Assembly (NCBI GenBank): GCA_052389755.1
Contig: JBQTHP010000068.1
Coordinates: 1 to 47,033, forward strand
Direction: 5' to 3'
DNA length: 47,033 nt
Origin: JBQTHP01 sp052389755
Lineage (GTDB): Bacteria; Pseudomonadota; Gammaproteobacteria; Steroidobacterales; Steroidobacteraceae
Shown: positions 16,027-25,801 of the stretch, piece after piece
Layout of the letters: every line of letters begins with the position of its first letter
Numbering within the stretch: the stretch's first letter is position 1
The notes under the pieces: generated by a model
The model's input: only the letters and a program-made list of their open reading frames with translations
The model's database searches: none
Told to the model about the DNA's origin: nothing
Program-made: the position numbers and the translations under genes

Positions 16027-16986
16027 TCAGCCGACCGCGGCGGCGCGCGGCGCCGACATGTCGACGTGATCGAGCCAGCCCCACTTGTCCGGCGTCTTGC
16101 CCGAGAACAGTCCGAAGAACGCGGCCTGCAGCGCTTCGGTGATCGGACCGCGCTTGCCCGCGCCGACCGTGATGCGATCGACCGAGCGAACCGGCGTGAT
16201 CTCCACCGCCGTTCCGGTAAAGAAGATCTCGTCGGCAAGGTACAAAAGCTCGCGCGGAATCGAGCACTCGCGCACTTCAATGCCGCGTTCGCGAGCGAGC
16301 CGCATCACCGTGTCGCGCGTGATGCCCCCGAGCACCGAGTGGGAGAGGGAGGGCGTCAGCAGCACGGCGTCCTTGATGACGAAGATGTTCTCGCCCGATC
16401 CTTCGCTCACCATGCCGTCCGGCGACAGCCCGATGCCTTCGGCGAAGCCGAGGCGTCGCGCTTCGCTCCCGATGAGCTGACTCGAGAGATAGTTGCCGCC
16501 CGCCTTGGCGAGCGCGGGGATCGTGTTCGGCGCGACTCGCTGCCACGAGGACACGCACGCATCGACGCCCGCATCCTCGTTCTCCGCGTCGAGATACCTG
16601 CCCCATTCCCACGCTGCGATCGCAACCTCGACCGGCGGGTCCACCGCCGGCGTGACGCCGATCTCGCCGTAGCCGCGAAACGCGATCGGTCGCAGGTACG
16701 CGCCCTTGCGAAGCCCGTTCACCGCTATGACCTGCCGCTGCGCGTCGTTCAACTGCTCCACGCCGAAGGGAATCTGGATGCGGTAGATCTTCGCGGAGTC
16801 GAAGAGGCGGCGCGTGTGATCGCGCAGCCGGAAGATCGCCGGACCGCGCGGCGTCTCGTACGCCCGGACGCCCTCGAATATCGAGGAGCCGTAGTGCAGT
16901 GCGTGCGACAGCACGTGCACGGTAGCTTTCTCCCACGGCACGAGCTTGCCGTTGAACCAGATGAACTGCGTGGCGGGAATCGGCAT
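16027..16986 (-). CDS. ilvE: Branched-chain amino acid aminotransferase
   Basis: 319-residue fold-type IV PLP aminotransferase giving Ile, Val and Leu from their keto acids. It has IWFNGKLVPWEKATVHVLSH, LHYGSSIFEGVRAYET, RPIAFRGYGEIGV, PALAKAGGNYLSS (PLP lysine) and MVSEGSGENIFVI. ATG at 16986 gives the family N-terminus with GAGAAGAGC upstream. Its position between leuA and leuC puts the last step common to all three branched-chain pathways under the same leader control. Confidence 0.95.
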   Translation of the reverse strand: MPIPATQFIWFNGKLVPWEKATVHVLSHALHYGSSIFEGVRAYETPRGPAIFRLRDHTRRLFDSAKIYRIQIPFGVEQLNDAQRQVIAVNGLRKGAYLRPIAFRGYGEIGVTPAVDPPVEVAIAAWEWGRYLDAENEDAGVDACVSSWQRVAPNTIPALAKAGGNYLSSQLIGSEARRLGFAEGIGLSPDGMVSEGSGENIFVIKDAVLLTPSLSHSVLGGITRDTVMRLARERGIEVRECSIPRELLYLADEIFFTGTAVEITPVRSVDRITVGAGKRGPITEALQAAFFGLFSGKTPDKWGWLDHVDMSAPRAAAVG

Positions 16987-17011
16987 GTCGCTCTTCTCCT
17001 CGCGGACGCCC

Positions 17012-18612
<1,601 letters not shown>

Positions 18613-18613
<1 letters not shown>

Positions 18614-19710
18614 CAGCGTTCCTGTGAGCGCGTTCCGTATTCCATGTCGGCGAGCGTTTCGGTGAGCTGCGCGCCGCGCGCGGCCGGACCCTGCAGCTCT
18701 CCGTGAAGGATGCGTGCGAGCAGCGCGGCGGTGATGTTGCCGCCCGAAAGGACGATGCCGACCCGCTGGCCGGCGATGCGACGCTGCAGGCGCAGCGCAC
18801 CGGCGAGCGCGGCGGCGCCGGCGCCTTCGGCGAGCTGGTGGAGCGTCTCCGCGAAACAGCGGATCGCTCCGGCGATCTCCGCTTCGCTCACCTCGATCAA
18901 CTCGTCGAGCACTTCGCGCAGGATCGCGACGGTGTCGGGCGAGGGCACGCGGGCCGCCAGACCGTCGGCGATCGTCTCGCCGACCGGCACTTCCTGCATC
19001 TGGCCCGTGCGCCAGGCGCGCGCCAGCGCGGGAGCCGCGGAGGCCTGAACGCCGATCACTCGCGTGTGAGGACAGAGAGCCTTGAACACGAGACCCATAC
19101 CGGCAGCGAGGCTGCCGCCTCCGACGGGGACGACCACGGTGTCGAGCGGCTGCGCCGCCTGATCGAGGATCTCGAGCGCCACGGTCCCGTAGCCGGCGAT
19201 CAGCTTCGGCTCGCGCGATGGGTGCACGGCGATCGCGCCGCTGCGCGCGGCGCGCTCGGTCGCGGCCTCCCAGGCGGCGTCGAAATCGTGTCCGGTGACC
19301 ATGACCTCCGCGCCGAGCGCCGCGATCGCCGCGTTCTTGTCGGGATTGTTGCCCTCGGGAACGAACACGGTGCATGCGACCGATTGCTTTCGAGCCGCGT
19401 GCGCGAGTGACTGGCCGTGATTGCCGCGGGTCGCCGTCACGAGGCCGCGAGCGCGTTCCTCGCGCGTGAGAGACGCGACGAAGTTCACCCCGCCGCGGAT
19501 CTTGAACGACCCGAGCGGCAACGCATTCTCGAGCTTGACGTGAGCTTCGGCGCCGAGCCGCTGCGACAGGAGCGGGTGGGTCACGAGCGGCGTTGGGGTG
19601 AGCTCGCGGGCGAGCAGTCGGCGGGCGGCGACGATGTCGTCGAAGTGCACCTCGCCGAGCCGTCGATCGGTGGACGGCGTCGAGCCGAGAGTCTGCGTCG
19701 CGATGTTCAT
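18613..19710 (-). CDS. ilvA: Threonine dehydratase, short form without ACT domain
   Basis: 365-residue PLP enzyme (fold type II) making 2-oxobutyrate from threonine for isoleucine. The PLP lysine is in LGSFKIRGG; ATRGNHGQSLA, PVGGGSLAAGMG and VGIVLSGGN are standard. The C-terminal ACT-like regulatory half of E. coli IlvA (514 aa) is absent, so it resembles the catabolic TdcB size, but its place between ilvC and leuA points to biosynthesis. Control by isoleucine at protein level is therefore doubtful. 4 nt follow ilvC. Confidence 0.88.
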
Positions 19711-19714
19711 CGCG

Positions 19715-20710
19715 CTACGCCCGCCTGTCGTTGAGCCACGGCATGCGCGCGCGAAGCGCTGCGCCGACTTTCTCGATCGGATGCTCGAGGTCGCGCGCGA
19801 GCATCCGTTTGTAGTTCTCCCGACCGCCGGCGTTCTCCTGTATCCACTGCCGCGCGAACCGCCCGCGCTGCACCTCTTTCAGGATGCGACCCATCTCCTT
19901 CTTGACGCGGTCGTTCACCACGCGCGGGCCGCGCGTGAGGTCTCCGTACTTCGCCGTCTCGCTGATGAACTGGTGCATCTTGGCGAGCCCGCCCTCGTGC
20001 AGCAGGTCGACGATGAGCTTCAGCTCGTGCAGGCACTCGTAGTACGCGACCTCGGGCTGATAACCGGCCTCGACCAGCGTCTCGAAACCCTTCACGACGA
20101 GCTCGGTGGCCCCGCCGCAGAGCACGGCCTGCTCGCCGAACAGGTCCGTTTCGGTCTCTTCGGCGAACGTCGTCTCGAGCACGCCACCGCGCGTACCGCC
20201 GATGCCATGGGCGTACGCGAGGGCCTTTGCCCGTGCCTTGCCGCTCGAATCCTGGGCGACCGCGATGAGGCAGGGCACCCCGCGGCCCTGCTCGAACTGC
20301 CGCCGGACGAGATCGCCCGGACCCTTGGGCGCGATCAGCACGACGTCGAGATCCTTGCGGGGACGGATCTGCCTGAAGTGCACGTTGAAGCCGTGCGCGA
20401 ACAGCAGCGTCGCGCCCTTCTTCAGTTTCTTCCTGATCGATTCGTAGAGCGCTTTCTGCGCGAGGTCCGGCACCAGCATCGCGACCAGATCCCCGCCGGC
20501 CGCCGCGGCATCCGGCTCGGCCACGGGAAGTCCGTCGCGGCGCGCCTTCTTCCAGCTCGGGCCGCCCTTGCGCACGCCGACTACGACGTCGAAGCCGCTG
20601 TCCTTCAGGTTGAGCGCGTGCGCGCGGCCCTGGCTGCCATAGCCGAGAATCGCGAGCCGCGAGCCTTTCAGCGCTTTCCTGTCGACGTCCTTCTGCGAAT
20701 ACAGCTTCAT
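19715..20710 (-). CDS. ilvC: Ketol-acid reductoisomerase (class I, NADP)
   Basis: 331-residue class I enzyme (short form) converting acetolactate and acetohydroxybutyrate. The Rossmann motif LGYGSQGRAHALNLKDSG lies near residues 22-40; the metal-binding region is ETETDLFGEQAVLCGGATELV, and CLHELKLIVDLLHEGG and SETAKYGDLTRG lie in the knotted C-terminal domain. It is the first structural gene after the attenuator, with AAAAGAG just before ATG. No acetolactate synthase gene follows, unlike many xanthomonad operons. Confidence 0.96.
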   Translation of the reverse strand: MKLYSQKDVDRKALKGSRLAILGYGSQGRAHALNLKDSGFDVVVGVRKGGPSWKKARRDGLPVAEPDAAAAGGDLVAMLVPDLAQKALYESIRKKLKKGATLLFAHGFNVHFRQIRPRKDLDVVLIAPKGPGDLVRRQFEQGRGVPCLIAVAQDSSGKARAKALAYAHGIGGTRGGVLETTFAEETETDLFGEQAVLCGGATELVVKGFETLVEAGYQPEVAYYECLHELKLIVDLLHEGGLAKMHQFISETAKYGDLTRGPRVVNDRVKKEMGRILKEVQRGRFARQWIQENAGGRENYKRMLARDLEHPIEKVGAALRARMPWLNDRRA

Positions 20711-20737
20711 CTCTTTTCACCCTTGTCGTGCGAATGC

Positions 20738-20779
20738 AAAAAGAAACCCCGCATCGGCTTGCCGGCCGGTGCGGGGTTT
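20738..20779 (-). terminator. Attenuator terminator in the ilv-leu leader
   Basis: On the minus strand AAACCCCGCA pairs with TGCGGGGTTT, with an inner CGGC/GCCG helix in the loop, followed by CTTTTTG: a strong intrinsic terminator 27 nt before ilvC ATG. Its 5' arm is fully complementary to an upstream segment within the leader peptide gene (20829-20839), giving a mutually exclusive antiterminator. Confidence 0.88.
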
Positions 20780-20839
20780 TCGGTGTTTCTCTCGCTTTGC
20801 GCCTTGAGCTTTAGGCGTGCGCGAGGCTCCCGCACCGGC
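20765..20839 (-). promoter_or_regulatory. Antiterminator pairing segments of the ilv-leu attenuator
   Basis: Segments 20829-20839 (minus GCCGGTGCGGG) and 20765-20775 (minus CCCGCACCGGC) are an 11-nt perfect inverted repeat. The first lies just after the Leu-Leu-Leu-Ile codons of the leader peptide, the second is the 5' arm of the terminator. A ribosome stalled for lack of leucyl-tRNA would leave the first free to pair with the second and prevent the terminator. Confidence 0.75.
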
Positions 20840-20939
20840 TGCTCGTAATGAGCAGCAGTCCGAGGGGGAGTGCGAGAAGGCCGCAGACCTCGCGGAGTGC
20901 GCGGGTCTTCAGTCGGCAACCTTCGGTCGAACCAGCCAT
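20811..20939 (-). CDS. ilv-leu operon leader peptide (attenuation)
   Basis: A 42-residue reading frame on the minus strand (ATG at 20939, TAA at 20811) contains CGLLALPLGLLLIT: seven leucines, one isoleucine and one threonine within 14 residues. It sits directly upstream of a perfect antiterminator/terminator pair and ilvC, exactly the layout of ribosome-mediated attenuation known for proteobacterial ilv and leu operons. No clear Shine-Dalgarno is seen before the ATG, so the exact start is uncertain. Leucine codons are CTC, CTT and CTG, so leucine is probably the main signal. Confidence 0.8.
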   Translation of the reverse strand: MAGSTEGCRLKTRALREVCGLLALPLGLLLITSSRCGSLAHA

Positions 20940-21073
20940 ACGGGTGCGGAAAGCCGGAAACAAGGGTGAATTACGATCGATGGGAGCATAACCCCCGAAC
21001 GGTTGTCAATTTGGGACAATTCGCACATGCCCCGCGATTCTCTGACGGCCGGACTGGTTCGCTCGCGCTACGG
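20940..21073. other. Divergent intergenic region, ilv-leu leader / EamA
   Basis: No gene seen. It should hold the ilv-leu promoter (minus) and a promoter for the transporter operon (plus). TTGTC (21003-21007) and GACAA (21015-21019) form an inverted repeat. On the minus strand a TTGACA and a TATGCT occur but only 13 nt apart, so I do not call a promoter. Confidence 0.4.
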
Positions 21074-21952
21074 ATGATCGCGCTCGCCCCGCGGGACCTT
21101 GTCCTCCTCGTCGGCATCACGCTGATCTGGGGCGTGAACCTCGTCGTCAGCAAGATGGGCATCGAGCACCTTCCGCCCGTGTTCTTCACGCTCCTGCGAT
21201 TTTCCATCGCGGCCGTGCTGCTCGTGCCGTGGCTGCGGCTTCACGTCGGCCAGATGAGCGCGCTCGTCGTCGCCGCGCTCCTGTCGGGCGGCGCGCACGT
21301 TGCGTTGCTGTTCGTGGGCCTTTCACTCGCCGAAAACGTCTCCTCCGTCGCGATCGCGGGGCAACTCGGGGTACCGTTCACCACGCTGCTTTCGGTGGCC
21401 CTGCTGGGAGAGGTCGTTCGGTGGCGTCGGTGGACCGGGATCATTCTCGCGTTCGCGGGCGTCGCCATCATGAGCTTCGATCCTCAGGTAATCGGACGCT
21501 GGTCGAGTCTCGGTCTCGTGGTGGCGTCGGCGTTCGTGGGTTCACTGGGGCTCATCGCGATCAAGAAGCTGTCCGGCTTCAGACCGGTCGAGTTGCAGGC
21601 CTGGGTCGCGTGGACGAGCGTGCCCGTGCTGCTCGCGATCACTCCGCTCGTCGAGCGGGATGCGATTCCTCCCATGGCCAGCGTGCCGCCGAGTGCGTGG
21701 GCTGCGGTCGGCTTCGCGGCGGTCGTCTCGAGCGTCCTCGCGCAGGGCGGGTTCTATCGTCTCCTGCAACGCTACCCTGTCACGAGCGTCGCGCCGCTCA
21801 CCACGCTGTCACCGCTGTTTTCGGTCGCGTTCGGCGTATTGTTGCTCGATGACAGGCTGACCTCCCGAATCGTGATCGGCGGCGCCTGCACGCTCGTTGG
21901 CGTGCTCATCATCACGCTGCGCGAACGGCGCATCAGCGATACGGGCACATGA
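21074..21952 (+). CDS. EamA/DMT-family transporter
   Basis: 292-residue membrane protein with about ten hydrophobic segments arranged as two EamA repeats (roughly residues 6-140 and 150-285), the architecture of drug/metabolite exporters of the RhaT/YdcZ-like class. LIWGVNLVVSKMG near residue 15 is the typical first-helix motif. ATG at 21074 is chosen because the frame upstream (to 20870) is hydrophilic, overlaps the leader region and has no family likeness. The stop overlaps the next gene (ATGA). Its grouping with ilvD hints at export of a branched-chain amino acid or related metabolite; the substrate is not visible. Confidence 0.85.
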   Translation: MIALAPRDLVLLVGITLIWGVNLVVSKMGIEHLPPVFFTLLRFSIAAVLLVPWLRLHVGQMSALVVAALLSGGAHVALLFVGLSLAENVSSVAIAGQLGVPFTTLLSVALLGEVVRWRRWTGIILAFAGVAIMSFDPQVIGRWSSLGLVVASAFVGSLGLIAIKKLSGFRPVELQAWVAWTSVPVLLAITPLVERDAIPPMASVPPSAWAAVGFAAVVSSVLAQGGFYRLLQRYPVTSVAPLTTLSPLFSVAFGVLLLDDRLTSRIVIGGACTLVGVLIITLRERRISDTGT

Positions 21953-23220
21953 ACAAGCCGAGCACGATGGCGGAGGCCATTTTCAAGCGCGAGATCGCGT
22001 CGTGGGCGCTGCTCGGACTCGCACTGGGCCTCGTCGAGGGTGCAACCGCCGCGATTCTCATCAAACAGCATTTCGCTGCGGCTGCGTCGCCGCTCGCCGT
22101 CAATCTCGCCGTCGGTTTCGTGAGCGGCGCGCCCGCGCTGTCCAACGTCGTGAGTTTCGTCTGGGCGAATGTCGCGCACGGGCGCGAGCGCGTACGGCTG
22201 ATGGTCGCGCTGCAGGCGCTGTTTGCCGTGCTCGTGGGCCTCGTGAGTCTCGCGCCGCACGAAGCCCAGGGGCTTGCGCTGACCGTCGTCTCGGTCGTCG
22301 GCGCGCGAGTCGTCTGGGCCGGCGTTCTCACGGTACGCGCGGCGGTGTGGTCTGCGAACTATCCGCGCAACGTGCTCGCCCGCATCACCGGGCGCATCGT
22401 CATCGTGAGCTCGCTCGCCGTTGCCGCCGCTGCCGCGGCGATAGGCTGGTCCCACGAGACCGGGGTGGTCGATCCGCGCTTTGTTTATGGCGGGGGCATG
22501 CTCGCCGGGCTCCTCGGCGCATGGCTCTTCCGGCAGATGCGCGTGCGGCGTGAATTCAGGCTCCTCTCCGAGGAGACGGCTGCCATGGGCGCCAGCGCGC
22601 CGTTCTCGCTGCGCATGCTCGGCCGGATCCTGCGCGAGGACCCGGCCTTCCGTCAGTACATGTTCTGGATGGGGTTGTACGGTGGCGGCAACCTCGCCCT
22701 GACCGCGCAGCTCGTGCTCGTCTTTACGGAGCAGCTGCATCTGTCGAGCGCCACGCAGATCGGGCTGCTCTCGGTCGTGCCGCTCGCTACGCTGCCGATT
22801 TTCATGCCCTGGTGGGCGCGGCTCTTCGACGGTTCGCACATCATCGTCTACCGGTCTCGTCAAGGCTGGGCGCTGGTGGGCGCTTCGGCCGTCACGTGCT
22901 TCGCGACGCTCACGGGGTGGCTGCCGCTCCTGTGGCTCGGCGCGCTGCTGCTCGGCGCGGCTTACGCCGGTGCTAATCTTGGCTGGAATCTCGGCCACAA
23001 CGATTTCGCGACGCTGGGGCGCGCGCAGCACTACATGGGCGTGCATGTCACGCTGACGGGGGTGCGGGGGGCGATCGCCCCGCCTTGCGGCGTGCTCCTC
23101 TACCAGTGGCTGGAATCGGTGGCGAGCGGGGCAGGGCGGTATGCGTTGCTCCTGCCGCTCGCCATGACGACGGCCGGGGCGTTGGGATTCACTCTGATGC
23201 GCAGGACACTGATGCGATGA
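21949..23220 (+). CDS. MFS-like membrane transporter
   Basis: 423-residue protein with about 12 hydrophobic segments, a cytoplasmic loop near residues 185-225 (MRVRREFRLLSEE...GRILREDPAFRQYM) in the middle, and the loose look of a major-facilitator protein. No substrate-specific motif recognised. ATG overlaps the EamA stop and its own stop overlaps ilvD ATG, so the three genes should be co-translated. A role in moving a compound of branched-chain amino acid metabolism is inference from position. Confidence 0.75.
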   Translation: MNKPSTMAEAIFKREIASWALLGLALGLVEGATAAILIKQHFAAAASPLAVNLAVGFVSGAPALSNVVSFVWANVAHGRERVRLMVALQALFAVLVGLVSLAPHEAQGLALTVVSVVGARVVWAGVLTVRAAVWSANYPRNVLARITGRIVIVSSLAVAAAAAAIGWSHETGVVDPRFVYGGGMLAGLLGAWLFRQMRVRREFRLLSEETAAMGASAPFSLRMLGRILREDPAFRQYMFWMGLYGGGNLALTAQLVLVFTEQLHLSSATQIGLLSVVPLATLPIFMPWWARLFDGSHIIVYRSRQGWALVGASAVTCFATLTGWLPLLWLGALLLGAAYAGANLGWNLGHNDFATLGRAQHYMGVHVTLTGVRGAIAPPCGVLLYQWLESVASGAGRYALLLPLAMTTAGALGFTLMRRTLMR

Positions 23221-24896
23221 AGACCGATTCGCGGCGTTACTCGCGCCTCGTGGTCGACGGGGTCAAACAGGCACCCTCGCGGGCCATGCTGCGAGCCGTC
23301 GGTTTCACCGACGCCGATTTTGCGAAGCCCCAGATCGGCATCGCCTCGACGTGGTCGGACGTCACGCCCTGCAACATGCACATCGGGGACCTCGCTCGCG
23401 AGGCAGCGGCCGGTGCCAATGCCGCCGGCGGCAAGAGCGTGCTCTTCAATACGATCACCGTGTCGGACGGGATCTCCATGGGATCCCCCGGCATGCGCTA
23501 CTCGCTCGTTTCGCGCGAGATCATCGCGGACTCGATCGAAGCGGTGGTCGGCGCGCAGGGATTCGACGGGTTCGTCGCGATCGGCGGCTGCGACAAGAAC
23601 ATGCCGGGATGCGCAATGGCGATTGCGCGCCTCGACCGGGCGGCCGTTTTCGTCTATGGCGGCACGATCCGGCCAGGTGCCCATCGCCGAGACATCGTCG
23701 CGGTCTTCGAGGCGGTGGGTGCGCGCGCCGCGGGGCGCATTTCGGATGCCGAGCTCCTCGAGGTGGAGCGCACCGCGATACCTGGGCCGGGCAGCTGCGG
23801 TGGCATGTACACCGCCAACACCATGGCGTCGGCGATCGAGGCGCTCGGCTTGAGCCTGCCGGGGAGCTCGGCGCAGGAAGCCGTGAGCGAGGCGAAGCGA
23901 GCGGACTGCCGTCGCGCCGGCGAGGCGGTCGTGAGGCTCCTCGACGCCGGCATCCGTCCCCGCGACATTCTGACGCGCAAGGCGTTCGAGAACGCGATCA
24001 CCGCGACGATCGCGCTCGGCGGCTCGACGAACGCGGTACTGCATCTGCTCGCAATTGCGGCCGAGGCGCGCGTGAAGCTCCGGCTCGATGACTTTACGCG
24101 CATCGGCCGGCGCACTCCGGTGCTCGCGGACCTCAAGCCGAGCGGGCGCTATCTGATGTCGGAGCTGATCGCGATCGGCGGCATTCAGCCGCTGATGCGC
24201 ATGCTGCTCGATGCCGGCCTTCTGCACGGCGAATGCCTCACGGTCACGGGGCGCACGCTCGCGGAAGACCTTTCAGAAACAGGTACATATCTTGCTGGGC
24301 AAAAAATTGTGCGGCCACTGTCCGATCCGCTCAAGAAGGACAGTCACCTCGTCGTGCTGTATGGGAACGTCGCTCCGGAGGGCGCGGTCGCGAAGATCAC
24401 CGGTAAGGAAGGTCTGAAATTCAGCGGGCGTGCGCGGGTATTCGACGGCGAGGAGCGCGCGACGCAGGCGATACTCGATGGAGTCGTGCGTGCAGGAGAC
24501 GTGGTGGTGATCCGCTACGAGGGGCCGAAGGGCGGTCCGGGCATGCGCGAGATGCTGAGTCCCACCGGGGCAATCATGGGCCGCGGGCTCGGCAGCGACG
24601 TTGCCCTCATCACCGACGGCCGCTTCTCCGGCGGCAGCCATGGGTTCGTGGTCGGACATCTCGCGCCCGAGGCCGCCGTCGGCGGTCCGATCGGGCTGCT
24701 TCGCAACGGCGACATCATCACGATCGATGGGACGAAGCGCGTCATTCACGCGGAGATTTCGCAGGCGGAGCTGCGCCGCCGCCACGCGGCCTGGCGTCCG
24801 CGTCGCCCATATGCGACGGGCGGCGTTCTCGCGAAATACGCTCGAATGGTAGGCAGCGCCTCGCGCGGCGCAGTCACGGGAGGGGAGGCGGAATGA
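23217..24896 (+). CDS. ilvD: Dihydroxy-acid dehydratase
   Basis: 559-residue Fe-S enzyme producing 2-oxoisovalerate and 2-oxo-3-methylvalerate. Cluster cysteines C52 (TPCNMHIG), C125 (GGCDKNMPGC, followed by the carbamylated-type K126... motif) and C194 (GPGSCGGMYTANTM) match the [2Fe-2S] type. GGSTNAVLHLLAIA, RVFDGEE and TDGRFSGGSHG are further signatures. ATG at 23217 overlaps the transporter stop (ATGA). It lies divergent from the other ilv-leu genes, so its control may differ from attenuation. Confidence 0.95.
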   Translation: MKTDSRRYSRLVVDGVKQAPSRAMLRAVGFTDADFAKPQIGIASTWSDVTPCNMHIGDLAREAAAGANAAGGKSVLFNTITVSDGISMGSPGMRYSLVSREIIADSIEAVVGAQGFDGFVAIGGCDKNMPGCAMAIARLDRAAVFVYGGTIRPGAHRRDIVAVFEAVGARAAGRISDAELLEVERTAIPGPGSCGGMYTANTMASAIEALGLSLPGSSAQEAVSEAKRADCRRAGEAVVRLLDAGIRPRDILTRKAFENAITATIALGGSTNAVLHLLAIAAEARVKLRLDDFTRIGRRTPVLADLKPSGRYLMSELIAIGGIQPLMRMLLDAGLLHGECLTVTGRTLAEDLSETGTYLAGQKIVRPLSDPLKKDSHLVVLYGNVAPEGAVAKITGKEGLKFSGRARVFDGEERATQAILDGVVRAGDVVVIRYEGPKGGPGMREMLSPTGAIMGRGLGSDVALITDGRFSGGSHGFVVGHLAPEAAVGGPIGLLRNGDIITIDGTKRVIHAEISQAELRRRHAAWRPRRPYATGGVLAKYARMVGSASRGAVTGGEAE

Positions 24897-25124
24897 GCGC
24901 CGACCTGGGGGCTGGAGCGCAGTTGTCAGTGCAAACTACAGCGGTTACAGTTCCGCGCGCGGCCGTCGTCGTCGTGAAGTTGCATCGCCCACGAAAGCCA
25001 TTTGTAAACTGCGCGTTGCAACCGCCGATTTCTTCAGGGGGACTTTTAGTCAAAGAGGCGCGCCAGACCGCTCGAGCGGGCAGGCGCGTTGCAACACGAC
25101 ATAGCTGCGACGACCGACACTAAA
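24897..25124. other. Intergenic region upstream of tonB
   Basis: No convincing gene: a 76-residue frame from 24893 has no family likeness and random composition. A weak promoter candidate is TTGCAT (24980-24985) and TGTAAA 17 nt later. Two 12-bp direct repeats with the palindrome GTTGCAAC lie here (listed separately). Confidence 0.4.
25011..25095. repeat. Two 12-bp direct repeats GCGCGTTGCAAC upstream of tonB
   Basis: Identical GCGCGTTGCAAC at 25011-25022 and 25084-25095; each ends in the palindrome GTTGCAAC. The 73-bp spacing is seven helical turns, compatible with a looping operator, but no regulator is known to me for this sequence. Confidence 0.45.
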
Positions 25125-25748
25125 ATGCCAGCCTACGCCCGCGATTCAACTTTCGTATCCCGTCGAGCGATCGTCTTCTTCGCCATCGTCGCCTTTCACG
25201 TTCTCATCGTGTGGGGGCTTGCGAGCGGCCTTGCGCGCCAGGTCGTGGAGATCATCGCGCCGCCCATCGAGACCGACATCATCGAGGAGCTGGAGACGCG
25301 CGACGAGCCGCCGCCGCCGCCGCCGCCCGAAATGGAACGCCCGCCGGTGGAAGTACCGCCGCCGGAAGTGTCCATAGACATTCCGGTAGAGACCACCACG
25401 GCGATCCAGGATGTCACCGACAGGCCCCCGCCGCCGCGGCCGCCGCCGCGCCCCATGCAGCGTACGGCGCCGAAGCTCGATACGCGGCGTTCGCCGCCGA
25501 CCGACGATTACTACCCGCCTGCCTCGCGTCGCGCGAACGAAGAGGGTGTGACCACGATACGGGCGTGCGTGACGACCGACGGACGCACGTCGGGAACGGC
25601 GCAAGTCGAAAAGAGCTCCGGCTTCCCGCGCCTCGATGAGGCCGCCTCCAAGTGGGCGCAGCGCGCGCGGTGGACTCCCGGCAGCGAGGACGGCAAGCCC
25701 GTCGAGATGTGCTCCCAGTTCAACGTCCGCTTCAAGTTGACGGACTGA
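25125..25748 (+). CDS. tonB: TonB-family energy transducer
   Basis: 207-residue protein linking the ExbB-ExbD proton channel to outer-membrane TonB-dependent receptors. An N-terminal membrane anchor (residues about 14-33, AIVFFAIVAFHVLIVWGL), a periplasmic proline-rich stretch (PPPPPPP near 65 and PPPPRPPPRP near 105) and a C-terminal TonB domain (about 140-207, GVTTIRACVTTDG...FPRLDEAASKWAQRARWTPG) are clear. The C-terminal domain carries two cysteines (IRAC, VEMC) that might pair. ATG at 25125 is preferred to TTG at 25089, which only adds a hydrophilic tail. It heads tonB-exbB-exbD-exbD. Confidence 0.9.
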   Translation: MPAYARDSTFVSRRAIVFFAIVAFHVLIVWGLASGLARQVVEIIAPPIETDIIEELETRDEPPPPPPPEMERPPVEVPPPEVSIDIPVETTTAIQDVTDRPPPPRPPPRPMQRTAPKLDTRRSPPTDDYYPPASRRANEEGVTTIRACVTTDGRTSGTAQVEKSSGFPRLDEAASKWAQRARWTPGSEDGKPVEMCSQFNVRFKLTD

Positions 25749-25801
25749 ATCGACGACGAGGCGCACCGTGCGCCGCGAGACCCCGATACGACGAGGACAC
25801 C

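Noticed and set aside
20707..20919. 70-residue minus-strand frame across the ilv-leu leader
   Set aside because: It passes through the attenuator hairpin in a different frame from the Leu-rich leader peptide and resembles no protein.
20981..21009. TTGACA and TATGCT on the minus strand as the ilv-leu promoter
   Set aside because: They are only 13 nt apart, too close for a standard sigma-70 promoter.
24893..25123. 76-residue frame overlapping the ilvD stop codon
   Set aside because: Composition is random, no domain or motif is recognisable, and it spans the probable tonB promoter region.
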